From Anticarsia gemmatalis (Eukaryota; Arthropoda; Insecta; Lepidoptera; Erebidae): a stretch of 64,000 nt of DNA. This document shows, in pieces, positions 47,080 to 62,000 of the stretch; positions within the stretch are counted from its first letter, which is position 1, and the number at the start of each line of letters is the position of its first letter. Both the position numbers and the translations under genes were made by a program. The stretch covers positions 1,376,501-1,440,500 of the forward strand of contig NC_134757.1 in the NCBI RefSeq assembly GCF_050436995.1, in the 5' to 3' direction. The notes below the pieces were generated by a model. It saw only the letters and a program-made list of their open reading frames with translations. It made no database searches and was not told where the DNA came from.

Positions 47080-50000
47080 CTGAACAAAAAAATATATTGT
47101 AATGGTGTTTTTACAAAACAGATCGTTCGTGCAAACAGACGTACACGGATGGTGGAAGGAAAGACGCGTTCGAAACAAGATTGACTGAAAACATCTACTA
47201 TAAATAAGATCGGCAACGTTATATCGAAAACGCTGCTTATTTTGTACAAAAATCGTCAATATTATTTTTGTGATACTCCAAGGTTCAAATTTTTAAGTTT
47301 GTGTTTTCAGTATACCGTTCGAAGTGCGTCTATATACAGTATGTATGTATGTAACATAAACAGTAAACACGCCACAAGTCGTAGTCCGACGCTAAATATA
47401 GCCCACGGTAACGTTGGGGCCACAAATGGGATGTTACACAAAAACTTCCGACTTTGGGTACCGTTACGTATCGCGTATACAGCCAAATTTACCAATCAAC
47501 TTGATTTTTTTTTTAAAAGTGTTATGAGTAAAAATCGAAACATATTTTTTCTAATATATTATTTTTGCCAGAAAAAAACAACACAGAGTAGTTAAATACA
47601 ACAAAAATATTGTTTTCCTATTATTCCTTAACTCGACTTTCCGTAATCTATACCGATCAGGGATCACTAACTATAAAAAATACCACTGTTATTACAATTA
47701 CACTTATAGTGGCAACGAAAATGACGTTTTACAACTCGCAACTTAGCACAAAGAAAGTGTTTCTTTTACAAACACGATCTTCAAATGACATTCTGTACCG
47801 TTATCTCAAGTAGCTACAACTTCGGACCACAACTTTAGGCATGGCGATATCTAATCTAACCGACACCTGATAAAAAACATCCTATACTAAATATTTGAGC
47901 AATCAGACACATAACTTCGTATTATTCTATGAAACCCGCAACCGAAATTGACTTTATAAGAATATAATAAAGAAAATATGCACCTCTAGACCAAAAGTAG
48001 ATTCATTTACATTATAATAAATTATATTTTTCTTTCTTGGTGCTTTTAAAGTGTATTATGAAGAAAACCAAGCAGAAATTGGACCTTATTTAGTTAATAA
48101 AAACAATTTCTAAAAACTTGAAACCACTCTTTCAACAAACAATAATTAAATTGTTTTCGAATAAGTGACAGGCACAGGACATAATGTAAAGCCTATGTAA
48201 CTATATTAGTTAGGTAACGTTTATCGCTGGCTTATACTATTATTAATTTATGTATATATTTTTAACAAACGTCATTTAAGAAAAAAAACCTTTGTATATT
48301 AATATTGTACTACGAAATAGAAGTAAGTTAGTATTTCTATAAGGTTTCCTGTGCTTTAATTTATTCATTGTGCATTTACACTAATACAAATAAATATTTG
48401 TACAGTAAGTTACTACATTGAGCCTTTAAAATCTCAATAGCAATTTGTTGTTTCTATGTTAGTCACAGTATTATACTAATAACATTCATGCTATTCTAAT
48501 TTACAAATCCATTTCAAATTACAAAAATTAAAACGCATTTCAATGATCTCGACGTCGTATTTTTAAATTTATTAAAGCCTTTTGTTTTTATGGCTAAGTA
48601 AGTTGGCTTGATTTTTGTTTATAATCTACTTAGATTTTTCTGCCACTTGATAGATCAAGTTAGGCTGTGGCTGAATAGTATATCAGACACTTTATTATAA
48701 AAATAAATCAGGCTTCTTTAATGTAAGGATAGGAGTGGGTTTGCGGAAATATGACAGCGGCATGGCGAGCTACCAACATGGTATATTTCAACCACCATTA
48801 CCAATAAATACATAAACGTATATAAAATAACAAATAATAAAATTACACAAAAATTTTGAACGCAACGAGAATATACGTTTAATTTAAAAATAAAGCTCTC
48901 CCACAAACACAGACATAGACTCAACCGCCACCTGTGTAACTGTCACTTTTCCCGCCAAAAATGTTACCGTAAAAATATGGAATCTGTTATATTTATTTTA
49001 ATACATTTTATAAGTTTCTACTATGTGCTGCGAAAAATGCTTGGGGAAGGTTTCCATGGCTTCATAGAGCCACGTTGATTATTGGCACATTGTTTGCCAA
49101 AAAGAATTGCTAAAGCGTGATGCTTGTGTAAGGGTTGCCTTCACGTGGCAACGAATCGGCGGGAAATCTTTTACGTTATAATTATATAACTCTCCTTGAT
49201 TTAACTAGAAGCTAAACATCGTTTATTATTACCTCTAAAAGGTTCTATTTACTGTAAAAAATAATAGCAAATAGTCATTTTTACCCTGGTGATGTTTTTT
49301 TTTACTGTTAATTAGCTAGTTAGAACTATAATTAAAATGTTCCTATTAATTAAAACTTACCTTCTATTGGTACCTACATCTTATCATAATAACTAATGCA
49401 ATCACTGACTGCATTCATTTACTGCATGTATTTAGTAGTACTTAGTACCTATCTATTGACATTTTCAAAGACTAATAATTTAGATATATTTTTCATGATT
49501 TTTTAATGAATCTAAAATGTTACTACACTTAACTATTTTATAACGACAAAAAGTAGTCACTTTATACCACAATTTAAAATCTATTAAAGTTAATTTTTAC
49601 TCAATAGTGCAAAATAATATTTAGGAAGTTCTAAAGTAGAATCACAACCATTAATCTATAATTACATACAAAACATAAAATTATGACTTTTTCCCACTAA
49701 AGTAGGTAGAAAACCAATAATTAATAACCTTTAATAATTCTTATTGATTATATTGCATTTTTTATAGATTTTTAACTGTCGATAAAGTGACTAATTGATT
49801 GTATATTTTTTATAACAGATTTCGTATTTATACGGTATCATCCACTACTCCCATGCTATCAAAGTCTAGACTAGGTCATGCTTCAAACATTTCGTACTTG
49901 TAGTTCGGCGGCCTCTTCCTCTTCCTGTCAAATAAATAGCTATTTAATTTACTACCTTCTTACATATATTATGTGAAATATTTCGTTAGTCGACTAGTCC

Positions 50001-53000
50001 ATAGAGAATTAGTCGATGATAACATTCTTTGTTGTACATAAAAAATGAATTTTATAGCAATTTATTTTGTTTTGCCTGCATTTTATAAAAACACCACGCT
50101 TTTTGTGAATGAAACTGTAAGCAACTGTGTGATAGAAAACAATCACTGTTTGTCATATTGTTGGTTTTTTCTATTGTAAATATTTCAATACAAATTAAAT
50201 TAATCCACATTTTGCTAAATCAGAATTGTATCTACCTCTGCATTTTTAGCGATCGTGTAGGATAGAATACAAAGGCAGTACTCCATAAATTGCTATAAAA
50301 TCCCAAAAAAATATTTAATTATGATTATTTTATTTCAATATGAACGTCATTATCCGTGATCGTCTTAGATGATAAATGTGTTACTATATTATGAAATACC
50401 TTATCCCTATAGTAAATAATTTAATGAAATGTCCATTAATTTCGTAAACCCTTAAGGCGAAGTTAGGTGTGTAGTCGACATACCTTTTCTAACTCCTACA
50501 AGACAAACAATAAAATATCGTCGTTATTACTTAACATTGACTAATCAATGGTTACTTAAAGCATTAGACACTTATAGCAAGACATTATCTATCAGATAAC
50601 TATCTAACACTTGCGCGACACAATTAAGCCTAGCTCTACTAGAACTAGTAAAATCTTAACAAATAATTTTGAAAAAATATGACCATAAATATTTAACTTT
50701 TATTATATAGCCATTATAAGGGACGAGCCTACTGCCATATACAAGGCACGTCGCCAAATTCGAGTCATTATACAGGTAAGTAAGTCTCCAACCCGCACTT
50801 GGCCAGTGTGGTGGATTCAAGATCTAAAACCCCTCCCTCATTACGGGAGGAGACCCTTGTCCAGCAGTGGGACAGGGAAAATAGAGTTTAGTCCATTTTA
50901 TCTCCTCCAGGAATCGAACCAGAGACTTAATAATCAATAGTTACAAAAACTATAGCCACAAACACAGTCTATGTTCTACTAGATCTATGTATAGAAATAG
51001 TAATTCTAAGTACGCAAATAGTAATATTAATATTTGGCAATAGAATGATAGTGTGATATGAAACAATTGCCAAGCATCCATGCATTCCTTGCAGTCTATT
51101 TTTATTTGACCAATATTTCATACACTTTCACTATACACTCATGGAATATTCTAGACTACTTGTAACTACTAAATTGGTGAATAAAATACTAGCCTTCGTA
51201 ATCCTGTAATAAAACTGAAATTTATGAAAATCTACGAATATATCTACGAATTGTTGTTCTATTAAGAAGTCGAGTGATATTCGGTCGATTAGTTAATGAA
51301 CTAATCATCACACTCTTCCCTCCATCCAAAGATATAACACTCTTTACACATGTCTTATAATTATAAACTGGATTATTTTTTATACCTGATCCAAAATTGA
51401 GCAGATTTTAATAAAGGATTTTTCAATACGTAATTGACTCCTTGTTGTATAATACCACAATCATATCATTCCTTTAGAGAATGGGACACTAGGTTTCCCG
51501 TTTCTCTGTGAATTGCTCGTGTTATAGACCACAACTACCTTTCTTTTCACCACAGACATTACCAATATAATATTATAATGCTTCAGTGGTATCATTTAGT
51601 ATACAATCAAGTCATTACCTCAATATATCGCTTTGTTGGTATGACGTTGTCATTTGTGGTAGTATGACGTCACGGTCCAATACTCACAGAAGGTTTGGGG
51701 CGGTGCGTGTCGACGGCGGGCACGGACAGCTTGATGTGCTCCTCGCGACAGCCGTACGCGACCGGCGTCAGCTTGATCACGGTGTGCAGGGGCACGTGCA
51801 GGTATGGCAGCTCTTCTGTATGGCACACAGGAATATACGTGAACATTTAGTAAAATACACCATTCAGAAACCGGCGTGGTGTTAGACCTTTAGGTGTGTG
51901 AATAATAATAGCTTAGTTTTTCTTTAAAAGGCCAAAGGTATGGATAATTATGGCTAAGGTCATATGAGAAGTTGATGTATTTTAAATTGGTTTCCTTTTT
52001 CGGGGATAAATTGTTTTTTTAAGAGTTTTCACCTTGTTGGAAAAAAATGTTACGCCACCGGATAGAGCAGCGGCTAGACTGGTTTAGAAAATTAACTAAG
52101 GTGGAATTTCCATATTCATGATTTACCTACGTAAGGAAGAAGGTCCTTAGTATGACCGAGGATGAGGAACGGTCCAACATAAAAGTATACTTTGACTAGA
52201 CAGACAGACAGAAAAAAAAGTATAAATAAAAACTTACCAGCGGACTTATCAAGGAAGTAAGCGAGCAGACACCTCATGACCGCCTGGTGGGACACGACGA
52301 GCACGTTGCCCTGTCGCTCCAGCTCCATGATGACGGGCTCCAGGCGCGCCACCAGGTCCTCGTAGCTCTCCCCGCGAGGGTACCTGTACGCGAACTTGTT
52401 CGCGTCGCGGGCGTTGAAGTCCGACGGGTATTTCTGCTGGATCTCCGCGTATGTCATCTCTTCGCATATACCCTGGAAAGATGAAGTGAATTATTATTAA
52501 GATGATGGGTTTTTTGGTTATATGTATTCAGCAGTAGAAATTTTAAAGGTTTAAGTAGTGAAATGTGTAGTACAGAGTTTTTAGAATTCGTTTTGTGCTA
52601 GGAAAAGCATGTGTCGTTAAAGAACCGATGTGAGATTTCTGGAGTAACTTTTTTTGATATGATCTAATGATTTTAATTCTTCATACTTATAGCCTATTAT
52701 GATCAATAGTTGGTAGGTACGGTCACTTTTCAGTGAGGAAACTGGCAAATTTTATTTTAGTATTCGTTTCCAGCCAGCCATTATTTTCTCCCCATCTATC
52801 TACATAAATCAGAATATCAAACCTTATAAACACTATAAAAAGTATGGATAACTTACCGCATCAATCTCATTAAGAGCCTTCCACCTCTCCTGTGGCGCCT
52901 TGACATCTTTGACCGTCTGTATGGCCCTCTTCATCCAGGAGGTCCACACCCTGAGGCCGGGGATCTGCTGCTGGTCGATGTAGTTGGCCAGCGCCTTGGC

Positions 53001-56000
53001 GTACTGCTTGCCGCGCGTAGATAGGTCACTGTCGCCGCCTATACGACCCACTATGTTGTGTGTGCTTTCACCATGCTGGGGAGAAAGGGGTTTTTGTTAG
53101 TATTTATTAGTTAGTTTTTATTTAATTAGCTGATGAATGAAATGACTAATAATTATTTTCCTAAAAGGAAGGTGGTATTCCCTCGTATTTTACGTGTATA
53201 CGATCAACAAAATTCCCTGGATTGTTAAGTTTGCAAAATCATCAATCTTTATGGATGGTAATTTTACAAAAGGAGGCATGTTTTATTTATGCCTACGGCA
53301 AAAAATCGAAAATTACGATTTCGACTATTATAAAACATCTTCAACATAATATTAAATAAGTATATCAAATATAAATTGTATAAAAGGAATTAAGAACTCT
53401 CGAATAACTGACATAATTTTCTTACAACACAAGGAATCAATTTAACTGCCATATAATAGAAAAGTAACAGATGATAGGTTTTATCAAACGCTGGATACAG
53501 ATTATTAACATCAGGAAATAAGCTACTCACCCGAGTCAAATAAATAGTCCTAGGTACAATATGTATATTCATCAAATAATACACGATCCTGCTCTGTATA
53601 TGTCCTTCATGTTTATGTACCACCACTTTCTCGCCCGTGTCGTATATCTTCATGAAACTGTACTCGGACTCCATGTTCTCGTCCAAGGGCTCGTACTTCT
53701 CTTTATAATGCTCTATCCGCAGGAGAAAGTCGTTTAGTACGTTGTCCGTGTTCTGTATGTTCGTGTAGTCTGGGCTGCTTACTTTTACTTCCTGGAATCA
53801 AAAATGACCAAGTTATATTAACTGTTCAGAAAAAGATTTGTATTAAAAACAAAATGGTTACCAACTACACATTGCTTATGGAATGGAATGGAAAAATATT
53901 GAGAAAGATGCTGCCAAATTGCAAGTACTTATCAGATTATAATCAGATAATTTAAAAAAAAGATAAATAGTGCTCTTGTGGAGGAACGAGGTGATCATGT
54001 TCCTCCAACCAAAGGGAGGATCCTCCGACCAGGCGAGGTGATCGTGCCTGGTGGGCCTAGGCTGCCCAACTGTTGTAGTCGGGAACTTGTATATATAGTC
54101 AGTTGCCGTGCAAACTTCGATAGCGCGATCTAGGACTTGTGACGTCAGTCACACTGCGCGTGGTGGTTGGTTGCGCGCTGGTCCCAGTAGATGTCGCTGT
54201 ATGTAGCGAGCCGCTACATCACTCCCCCTCAGACCGTAGGTCGATCTTCTCTTCATGTCAGTCAGTCTCTCCAGTGCCATGCATTGATGAGTTCCAGTGA
54301 GTCGGAACTCGAATTCCGCTAGTCCCAGTGAGTCGGAACTGTATGCCGCTAGTCCCAGTGCGTCGGAACTGTATGCCGCAAGTCCCAGTGAGTCGGAACT
54401 GTATGCCGCTAACTCCAGTGAGTCGGAGAGGTGCGGTGTGCGGTGTGCGGTGTGCGGTGTGCGGTGAAGTGTCCCCAGTGAGTCGGGGCGAGGTGCTTGT
54501 TGTCTGCAGTGAGTCGAGACGAAGCGTTGCGGTGCCCTGGGTGCGTCAGAGTAGCGTGACGATGATGCCCAGGTTGGATGCCGCTGAGGCCGTAGGGTAT
54601 GCCAGTCATGTGCGTGAGCGACATGTTCGTGGAGTGCCCTGGTGTGGCCGAAGATGCTGGCTGGAGTTGTACGACTGCTGCTGTAGGAGTGAGGAGTGAT
54701 GAGGGTGCGAAGGTTTTGCTGCTGCTGGTCTGATCTTCGTGAAGGCTGCTTTCAATCACGTCGGGGTCACCACTGTGGAGGAACGAGGTGATCATGTTCC
54801 TCCAACCAAAGGGAGGATCCTCCGACCAGGCGAGGTGATCGTGCCTGGTGGGCCTAGGCTGCCCAACTGTTGTAGTCGGGAACTTGTATATATAGTCAGT
54901 TGCCGTGCAAACTTCGATAGCGCGATCTAGGACTTGTGACGTCAGTCACACTGCGCGTGGTGGTTGGTTGCGCGCTGGTCCCAGTAGATGTCGCTGTATG
55001 TAGCGAGCCGCTACACTCTTTGCTTACGCTGCGTTAAAATATTTCTTTAATTGTGTTAATATTTCTAATTATTATTATTTTAACTGCACGTTTGGCGCAG
55101 TGGTTTAAGCGGTCACCTCGCCGCGACAACCGTAGCGCCGCGTGTGGTGGGTTCGAATCCCACCCGGGACATATCTTTGTGTGATGAGCACGAGTATATG
55201 TTCTGAGCCTGGTTGTGAATTTATCTATATAAGTATGTATTTAGAAGTATATAAGTATGTATATCAGTTATTTGGTTACCATAGTACAAGCTCTGCTTAG
55301 TTTGGAATCAAATGACCGTGTGTGAATTGTCCCACAATATTTATTATTTTATTTATTATTTTTATTTTTTATTATGGACACAAGCAATCTTCCTAGGTTA
55401 TTTTATAGTTACGAAAATAACTGAATCTTATATCGGGGCTTCCTTATTAACAGCGAAATTTCAATTACTAAACCACCAATTAAATGTATTTAAATATCTT
55501 TGCAAAGTGACTAACAATCGCCCATTACTACCTCAATACTATGGTTAATGGTTATCAAAAACTAATCCATTCTGTAGCGTTGCCTACATTCTTTTTGTTA
55601 TAATACTTTCATACCTAGACTAAAACGTGGTGTTATTTTAGTTCCACGTGCCTTATAACACACAAACAACTCGAGAACACCAACAGATGGTTATTGTATT
55701 AAAGCACTTTATAATATTGGCAAGCATTTCGTTAGCGCTACTATAGACACTATAGCAAAGAGAAACAGTGAGCTAATATTTGAGAAGTTACTCGATACAG
55801 CAGGCGCCAATCAATTTATTATTGTAAAGTGATTGTCTGGTATAACAGGTGTGATATTATGGATGGACGTGTGAATGTCTGTTATAGCTAAAATGCTGAT
55901 ATTATTTAAGAGAAATGTAGGGTTTGATAAATTTACACTTAGGTAAAGGGTTACAAGTAATAGTACTGAAAAGCTAAGGCCATTAAATATTAAGACGTGA

Positions 56001-59000
56001 CAACAGGCTGTTACGCAGTCGATAATGATTTTGCGTCTTGTTCAATAAAGATGATGGCTGAGAATTCATCCTGATTAATATTTAGGTCATCTCCAAAAAA
56101 AAATTCCAAGCCACTAAAATTTGCTGTCTTGTTTTGCTCTCTGCTTTAAATAGTAGTGTCTTATTTTAACCCCACTTACGCAGAAGTACAGATTAGTGCG
56201 GGAAACAATATGTTTTGTATTGTTTCAAGTAACGCAGTAGTCAATTGGTAGTAATGTAGTAAGTAACTCACCATAATATTCTGTTCAATAATCCTAGGGT
56301 CATCACAGATGGACTCGACGAAGAACAGCTTGAAGCCCATCTTGTGTACTACGATGTCACGGATCATGCGCCGCCGGTCTAACGTCGAGTTTGTAGCGTC
56401 GAACACCTGTGAGCAATAATGTGATTTATTTATAAGAGCTTGTGGTACACTTTCTTTTAACATTATTTTCTTGCAGAAATGGAAGTTTTAGAAGTTGAAT
56501 GTATGAAGAAGTCTTGCTTCAGAGTTCTTTTTTGCAGATCTCGAAGGTATTTGTGGTTTTTCAATCAACATTTGGCAAGAGCAGTAGAGAAAACGTATGC
56601 GCTTGCGTTTTGAAAGGGGGTCCGTTTTCAAGACTGCTAACTTGAGGGTGAAATGATGAGAAGAGTAGGAAGTCTAACCACAACGCAACATAGGATAAAC
56701 TTCAAAAGGAAAGAACTTTGGGTAAGATTTGCACACGATGGTTTATCGCACACTGCCTCTTTTGTAAATTGCTTCAGGCTTGTTAGCCTTTTGCAGTACC
56801 GATCCTTACGCTACTAGTCAAAACAGGGTACGTCCTTGGGGCTGCCTGTAATCATGAATAGAAATAAGTTTTATTTAAGAAGCTATACTCACAGCAACTT
56901 CTCCCCCCTTGACGAGCCACTCGCAGACATCGTGCAGCGCGTCGAGCGCGCACTGCTGCCGTATCGCCATGGCCTCCTTGTTGTCCGCGCGGAAGAACTC
57001 GTGCGACGTGTACGCGGTCGTCGCGTGCCGTCTGTACTCGCCCAGGTTGAATACTAGACAATAAAAAGTTAGGAATAAATCTATGTGTTTTACTATAAAG
57101 ATTTATTTTGTGTGTAAGAGTATTATATTTTAATCGCTGGAAACCTTTAACGGATTTTTAGGTACCTTTCACCAGGTGAAAATTAATTTATTTTTACTTG
57201 ATTGCTTTAAGAGCTTTTTAGTCATCCAAGACTATGACAGATTCATCGTAATTTAAAAGTTACTAAGTTACATAAGTACTTTATTTATAACTGGAGTATA
57301 GGATGTACCTATGTGCAAATTAAGCTATCTCTAATAGGGGTGAAGCCGGGGCGGACCTCTAGTACCTATGAGATATATGTATTAGGGGACTATACTATAC
57401 AAAAGCTGAGTTTTGCGCATTTGAGAGTATTATGAGTTGTGATGTTGACAATACGATCATTTTAGTGCAGAGAAGGGTGTGCCCATTCTTTTTCTACGGG
57501 AGAGACGCCTTTTTATGAACCAATATACTGATCGTCATTTAGAATAATGAAATAAGACACCTATTTCCTGATTGATAGGAGTAATAACTAGACGAAAAAA
57601 GTAATCAAGACACACCCACAAACAATTACCAGGTAGAGATATTAACAAAACTAGTTTTACGGCATATTGCGACTATAAAACAACATGACTATAGACTATA
57701 GTTTGTATAGTCGGTACAATTTCAAGGCCACTACGCGTACACTATGGTAATTTATTCTTAGACCAGATAAAAATCGCCGGAGTTCAATAATTGACCTTAC
57801 TGATACATTCAATCAGAGATACGACGAGACGTGTTGTTTAAAATGCTAATGTGTGATTTTATTGATGCGGAAAAAAACGTACAAGCTGTACCATTAAACT
57901 GTTTGTCTCAGCGTGTGCGACAATCACGTAACAGAATAGATCAATCTGATATTATAAAATTCTCGCGTCACAGTTTTCGTTACCGTACTCCTCCGAAACG
58001 GCTTGACCGATTCTCATGAAAATGAAAATTTGTGAGCATATTGAGTAGGTCTGAGAATCGGCCAACATCTATTTTTCATGCCCCTAAGTGACACTTTTTT
58101 TTTTAATTTTTATGGCAAAACAACGTTTGCCGGGTCAGCTAGTTTTGTATATAATTTCTGTAACCAGTCGGTACATATTAGAAATCAATCCTCTGATAAC
58201 TACGTGTGTTTGTTTTTGTTCGCAATAAACGCGAAAATTACTGTACGGTTTTTTATTTATAATATTATAATGCAACGGGTCTTATACGCGATTGAAAATT
58301 TAAAGGTTAGGATACCTTATTTGCTGCCCGACGTTTCGATCGCATTACAACGACCGTGGTCACGAGCTGACTGATGTGGCTGCTAAGCGTCGTCTTCTTG
58401 CGGCGCGAGTTTCGACGCCTACCCTCACTTGGTTTTCACTTAGTGTACATTGTTCGGAATTGTCGGTACTTCGACACACAACACTAACGCCGCAAGAAGA
58501 CGACGCTTAGCAGCCACATCAGTCAGCTCGTGACCACGGTCGTTGTAATGCGATCGAAACGTCGGGCAGCAAATAAGGTATCGTAACCTTTAAATTTTCA
58601 ATCGCGTATAAGACCCGTTGCATTATAATATTATGGTTTTTTATTTAGTTTTTAATAAACAATTCCCGACGGTTTTCTCGGTTTTTAATGTATCATTTGT
58701 GCAGATATTTAGTAAACTGACCGAATTATTACGATGACTGTAAAATAAATCGCGAAACGATTTCGAAGTTTCTGATTTTAGTCAGAACAGACCTGCCTAA
58801 CGTTCTACCGGCTCTGCCAGTATAGGTAATTTTAGACAGTTATTTAATTTAGAATAAGTATTAATCATCGACTCGATGGCGAGCGGAATTGCCTCTCAAC
58901 GCCTAAAAGTATTAAAAAAGAAAACCTGAGCAGTCTTCCTGTACAATATTCTAAAGAAATATTAGCGGTAAAGGTAAGCATTGTTTATTCACACTGTTAT

Positions 59001-62000
59001 TGTTTTGCATACCTGTACCACGTGGTTACACAATGTGTTTAACTATGAAACTCACGCGTAGATCGGATGATCATAGGCTAAATTTGCGTCTTTTAGCGCA
59101 CAGGCTATAGTCCAGACAAAAATAGTCTAAGTCTAGGTAGTCTATGCATTATCAATGTACCTATATTGGGTTAGGGAAGAAAACATTAAAGTGGTCTGGT
59201 TAGTCAGTGTACTTTTCGATAGGAAAACCCACCGCGAAAGTGGCTTTTTGAAAACCAATATTTTTATCGCAAGGAATCGTAAGTAAATTTTAAGTGTACC
59301 TAAAGGCCGTTATACTTTGAAAATGTTAACGTAAGTGTTGAAGAAAAACGACATTATTAAAGGTTAAACTTTCACTAGGAATACAGTTACCATAATTACA
59401 TATAATTGCAACTGCATACGATTTTTGCATTATCAAACGTCCTTGACAGGTGTAAACGCTAACCTCGCGTGACTAACATTTTATAAAACGTTTGTACGGG
59501 AATATAAAACTATAGCGATCACTTTTATTAGATAGGTGAAAAGCAAATGGGTAAAGGGCATCATGACTTAGTGAACTAAATGCCTGTTATAAACGCTCAA
59601 GTTTTCTTGCTTATAGCCAAGTTTCCAGCGCGAGCGAGGCGCCCATAGCCAGTTGCGCTCATCGGTCAGTTAACGAACTGTAGGTTAAGCAAAGTTTGGC
59701 GCGGTCACTCCAAAGATGGGTGACCGCATAGTGGTATTTGAACTGGGCGTCTCCGTGCTTCGGAGGGCACGTAAAAAGCCGGCGCCGGCTGTTGTCAATT
59801 AACATAATTTTTGTTTGGGATGCTATTTCCACGATAAACTGAGGGCAAAGTACGAGAAGCAACTGTATTTATTTTCCTCAACAATTATCTTTGATAAAGG
59901 TATCCACTAAAGCCCACTGATATATTTTAATACATAGGCTTAACTATACGCATTATACTCGGGGGAAAAATGTACGTTGTAGCGTCGCCTAGGGACCACA
60001 TTTGAAAAATACTGCGTTTAATAATTACATCCGTAATCTGCAAGTCATAGTTGAATGTATAATTTTCAATAAGGTTTATGGAAATGTTTCCAAGGACCGT
60101 TGCTTTACGAGTTATGTTTACGATGACCCGACATTTCTACTCCATAAAATGATTTTACGAAATTCTGTAAAGTCCTCGAAATAAATGTATTTTGTGGAAA
60201 ATTCGCAAGAGTTGGTGCTCATTTAAGCTTGCAAGGTTTGGTTTTAAGTGCTAGGTATGTCTTCTTTGTGTCCTTACCCCGTGTGTTGATGCCAATCCAG
60301 TTGAGGTACCGTGATAGCTTCTTGGAGATGTAGGTCTTGCCGCGCGCGGGCAGACCCACCATCGCGATCACGTGTGGTATGTTCACATAGTTCGCGCGTT
60401 CACCTGCACCACAAAAAAAAAGCATATTATTTATATGGCAAAGTAATTAAATACTTAATATAAGTGACAGATCTCAAAGCATCCTTGTGAAGTTATATTT
60501 TCTTTTTCTATTTTTGACTTCCTACGCCCTAAATACCTACCTATGATAGAAAATGTGCAATTATTCTTTGCAACACATATAACGCACTGTACATTTCTTA
60601 ATATTTTTCTGAAATGTGCGATCACAATTTAGTTAGGATACAGCAGTTCCTAAATGTGCTCGTCACGTTATTAGATTGGGTATCATAACTTCGCTACACA
60701 CAGTGACAGGCTGATCGGGTAAAGTGCTGCACATGCTATTGATTTAGCTATCGGGGCTTGAATTTGCACTTCAGTCAAATTAATGATGCCTCGGAAAAGG
60801 ATCTGGTGGTAACATTATTCGCCCTCTTAAAATAGATAGCGACTTTTTAAACTTCAGCAAATGAATACGCTCACATCAAGATAAAGTTGGGCCTTCACTG
60901 CTTTGGAATCGGAGCGTAAGAACCGTAACGACTTGTTGTTCTATATTTATTTCTATGGTACTATGTCCACTGGATCGGCATTTCGGCACCACAGAAATGA
61001 ATACAAACGGACAAATCCTTAAGGTCCCTCCAGGTACACTCCATAAACTTGCTTGAGAATTTTTCTTAATGGAATATTCTAGAACCTTATGACTGCCTAA
61101 CTGATAAAAACAGTAATATATTGTAGGCCTAACAACACTTGCTTCCAAGGCAAATTGCATCCAGTATAACATGTTCAATAAAGTCAGTTTCATACAAATG
61201 AGTCAGTGTTTACAAACATGCATCAGGTGACATTTCATCAGCTTGAGGTTATCATGTGAACTGTGCATGTTTAGTAGATACTGATACAGGCAGACTATCA
61301 ATGTGACTAGATTATAACTGCAGTTCTAAGATGATTCTGTAAATGTTGTTAGATAAAGATGAAGGTTTTTTGTGGTCCAATAAGTAAGGTGTTTTAGTAT
61401 TTTACAATAGACTATTTGTATGTATTGGGAAGGTAAATAATAATTTGTCATTGTCTTATGAGAGATCATCTATAGTTGTACTATGATTTCTGAGAGCTGA
61501 GTTACAACATTGGTATAAAAAACACCAGCTATTTACCTTCCTGTATAAAATCTAAATTATTTAAAGTATAATAAAGTAATATAATCAACCACATTACTGT
61601 TAAACGGCAACCCTCCAGTACTATGTACTAAACCATATGCATTAAAAGATATAATTTTTAAGTGGCAATACAATAACATAAAACCTTCTTATCACACACT
61701 CATCAACACCATAGAGTTATGAACATAAAATCAATAACTGCAAGGTTATAACATTATGTTTCATAACTTTTAAATTATTGTTTTTAATTTTATTGCCAAT
61801 GGAAATATAATGTGTAATTAAATAAGTATTATAACTTCACACATGTAGATAAGGAATCAATATTGTAAATGATGCCCATATTCTAATATTATTAGTTTCG
61901 CGAGTAACACTTTAATCTCTTGCTACATTGGTAGTGCAATGAGTGTGATGAACCCCTAAATTGAAAATTGCATAAATGACCTACATTTGAAACAATAATT

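Noticed and set aside
54328..54795. Open frames of 123 and 128 residues within the LTR element
   Set aside because: They follow the 30-bp tandem repeat and are repetitive on both strands, with no similarity to gag, pol or other proteins.
59640..59740. Functional 5S rRNA gene
   Set aside because: Only the internal control region resembles 5S. The ends do not match and the helices would not form.
60876..61193. 105-residue minus-strand open frame in PFKFB intron 1
   Set aside because: No recognisable family, no Kozak or splice support, and base composition like the surrounding intron.
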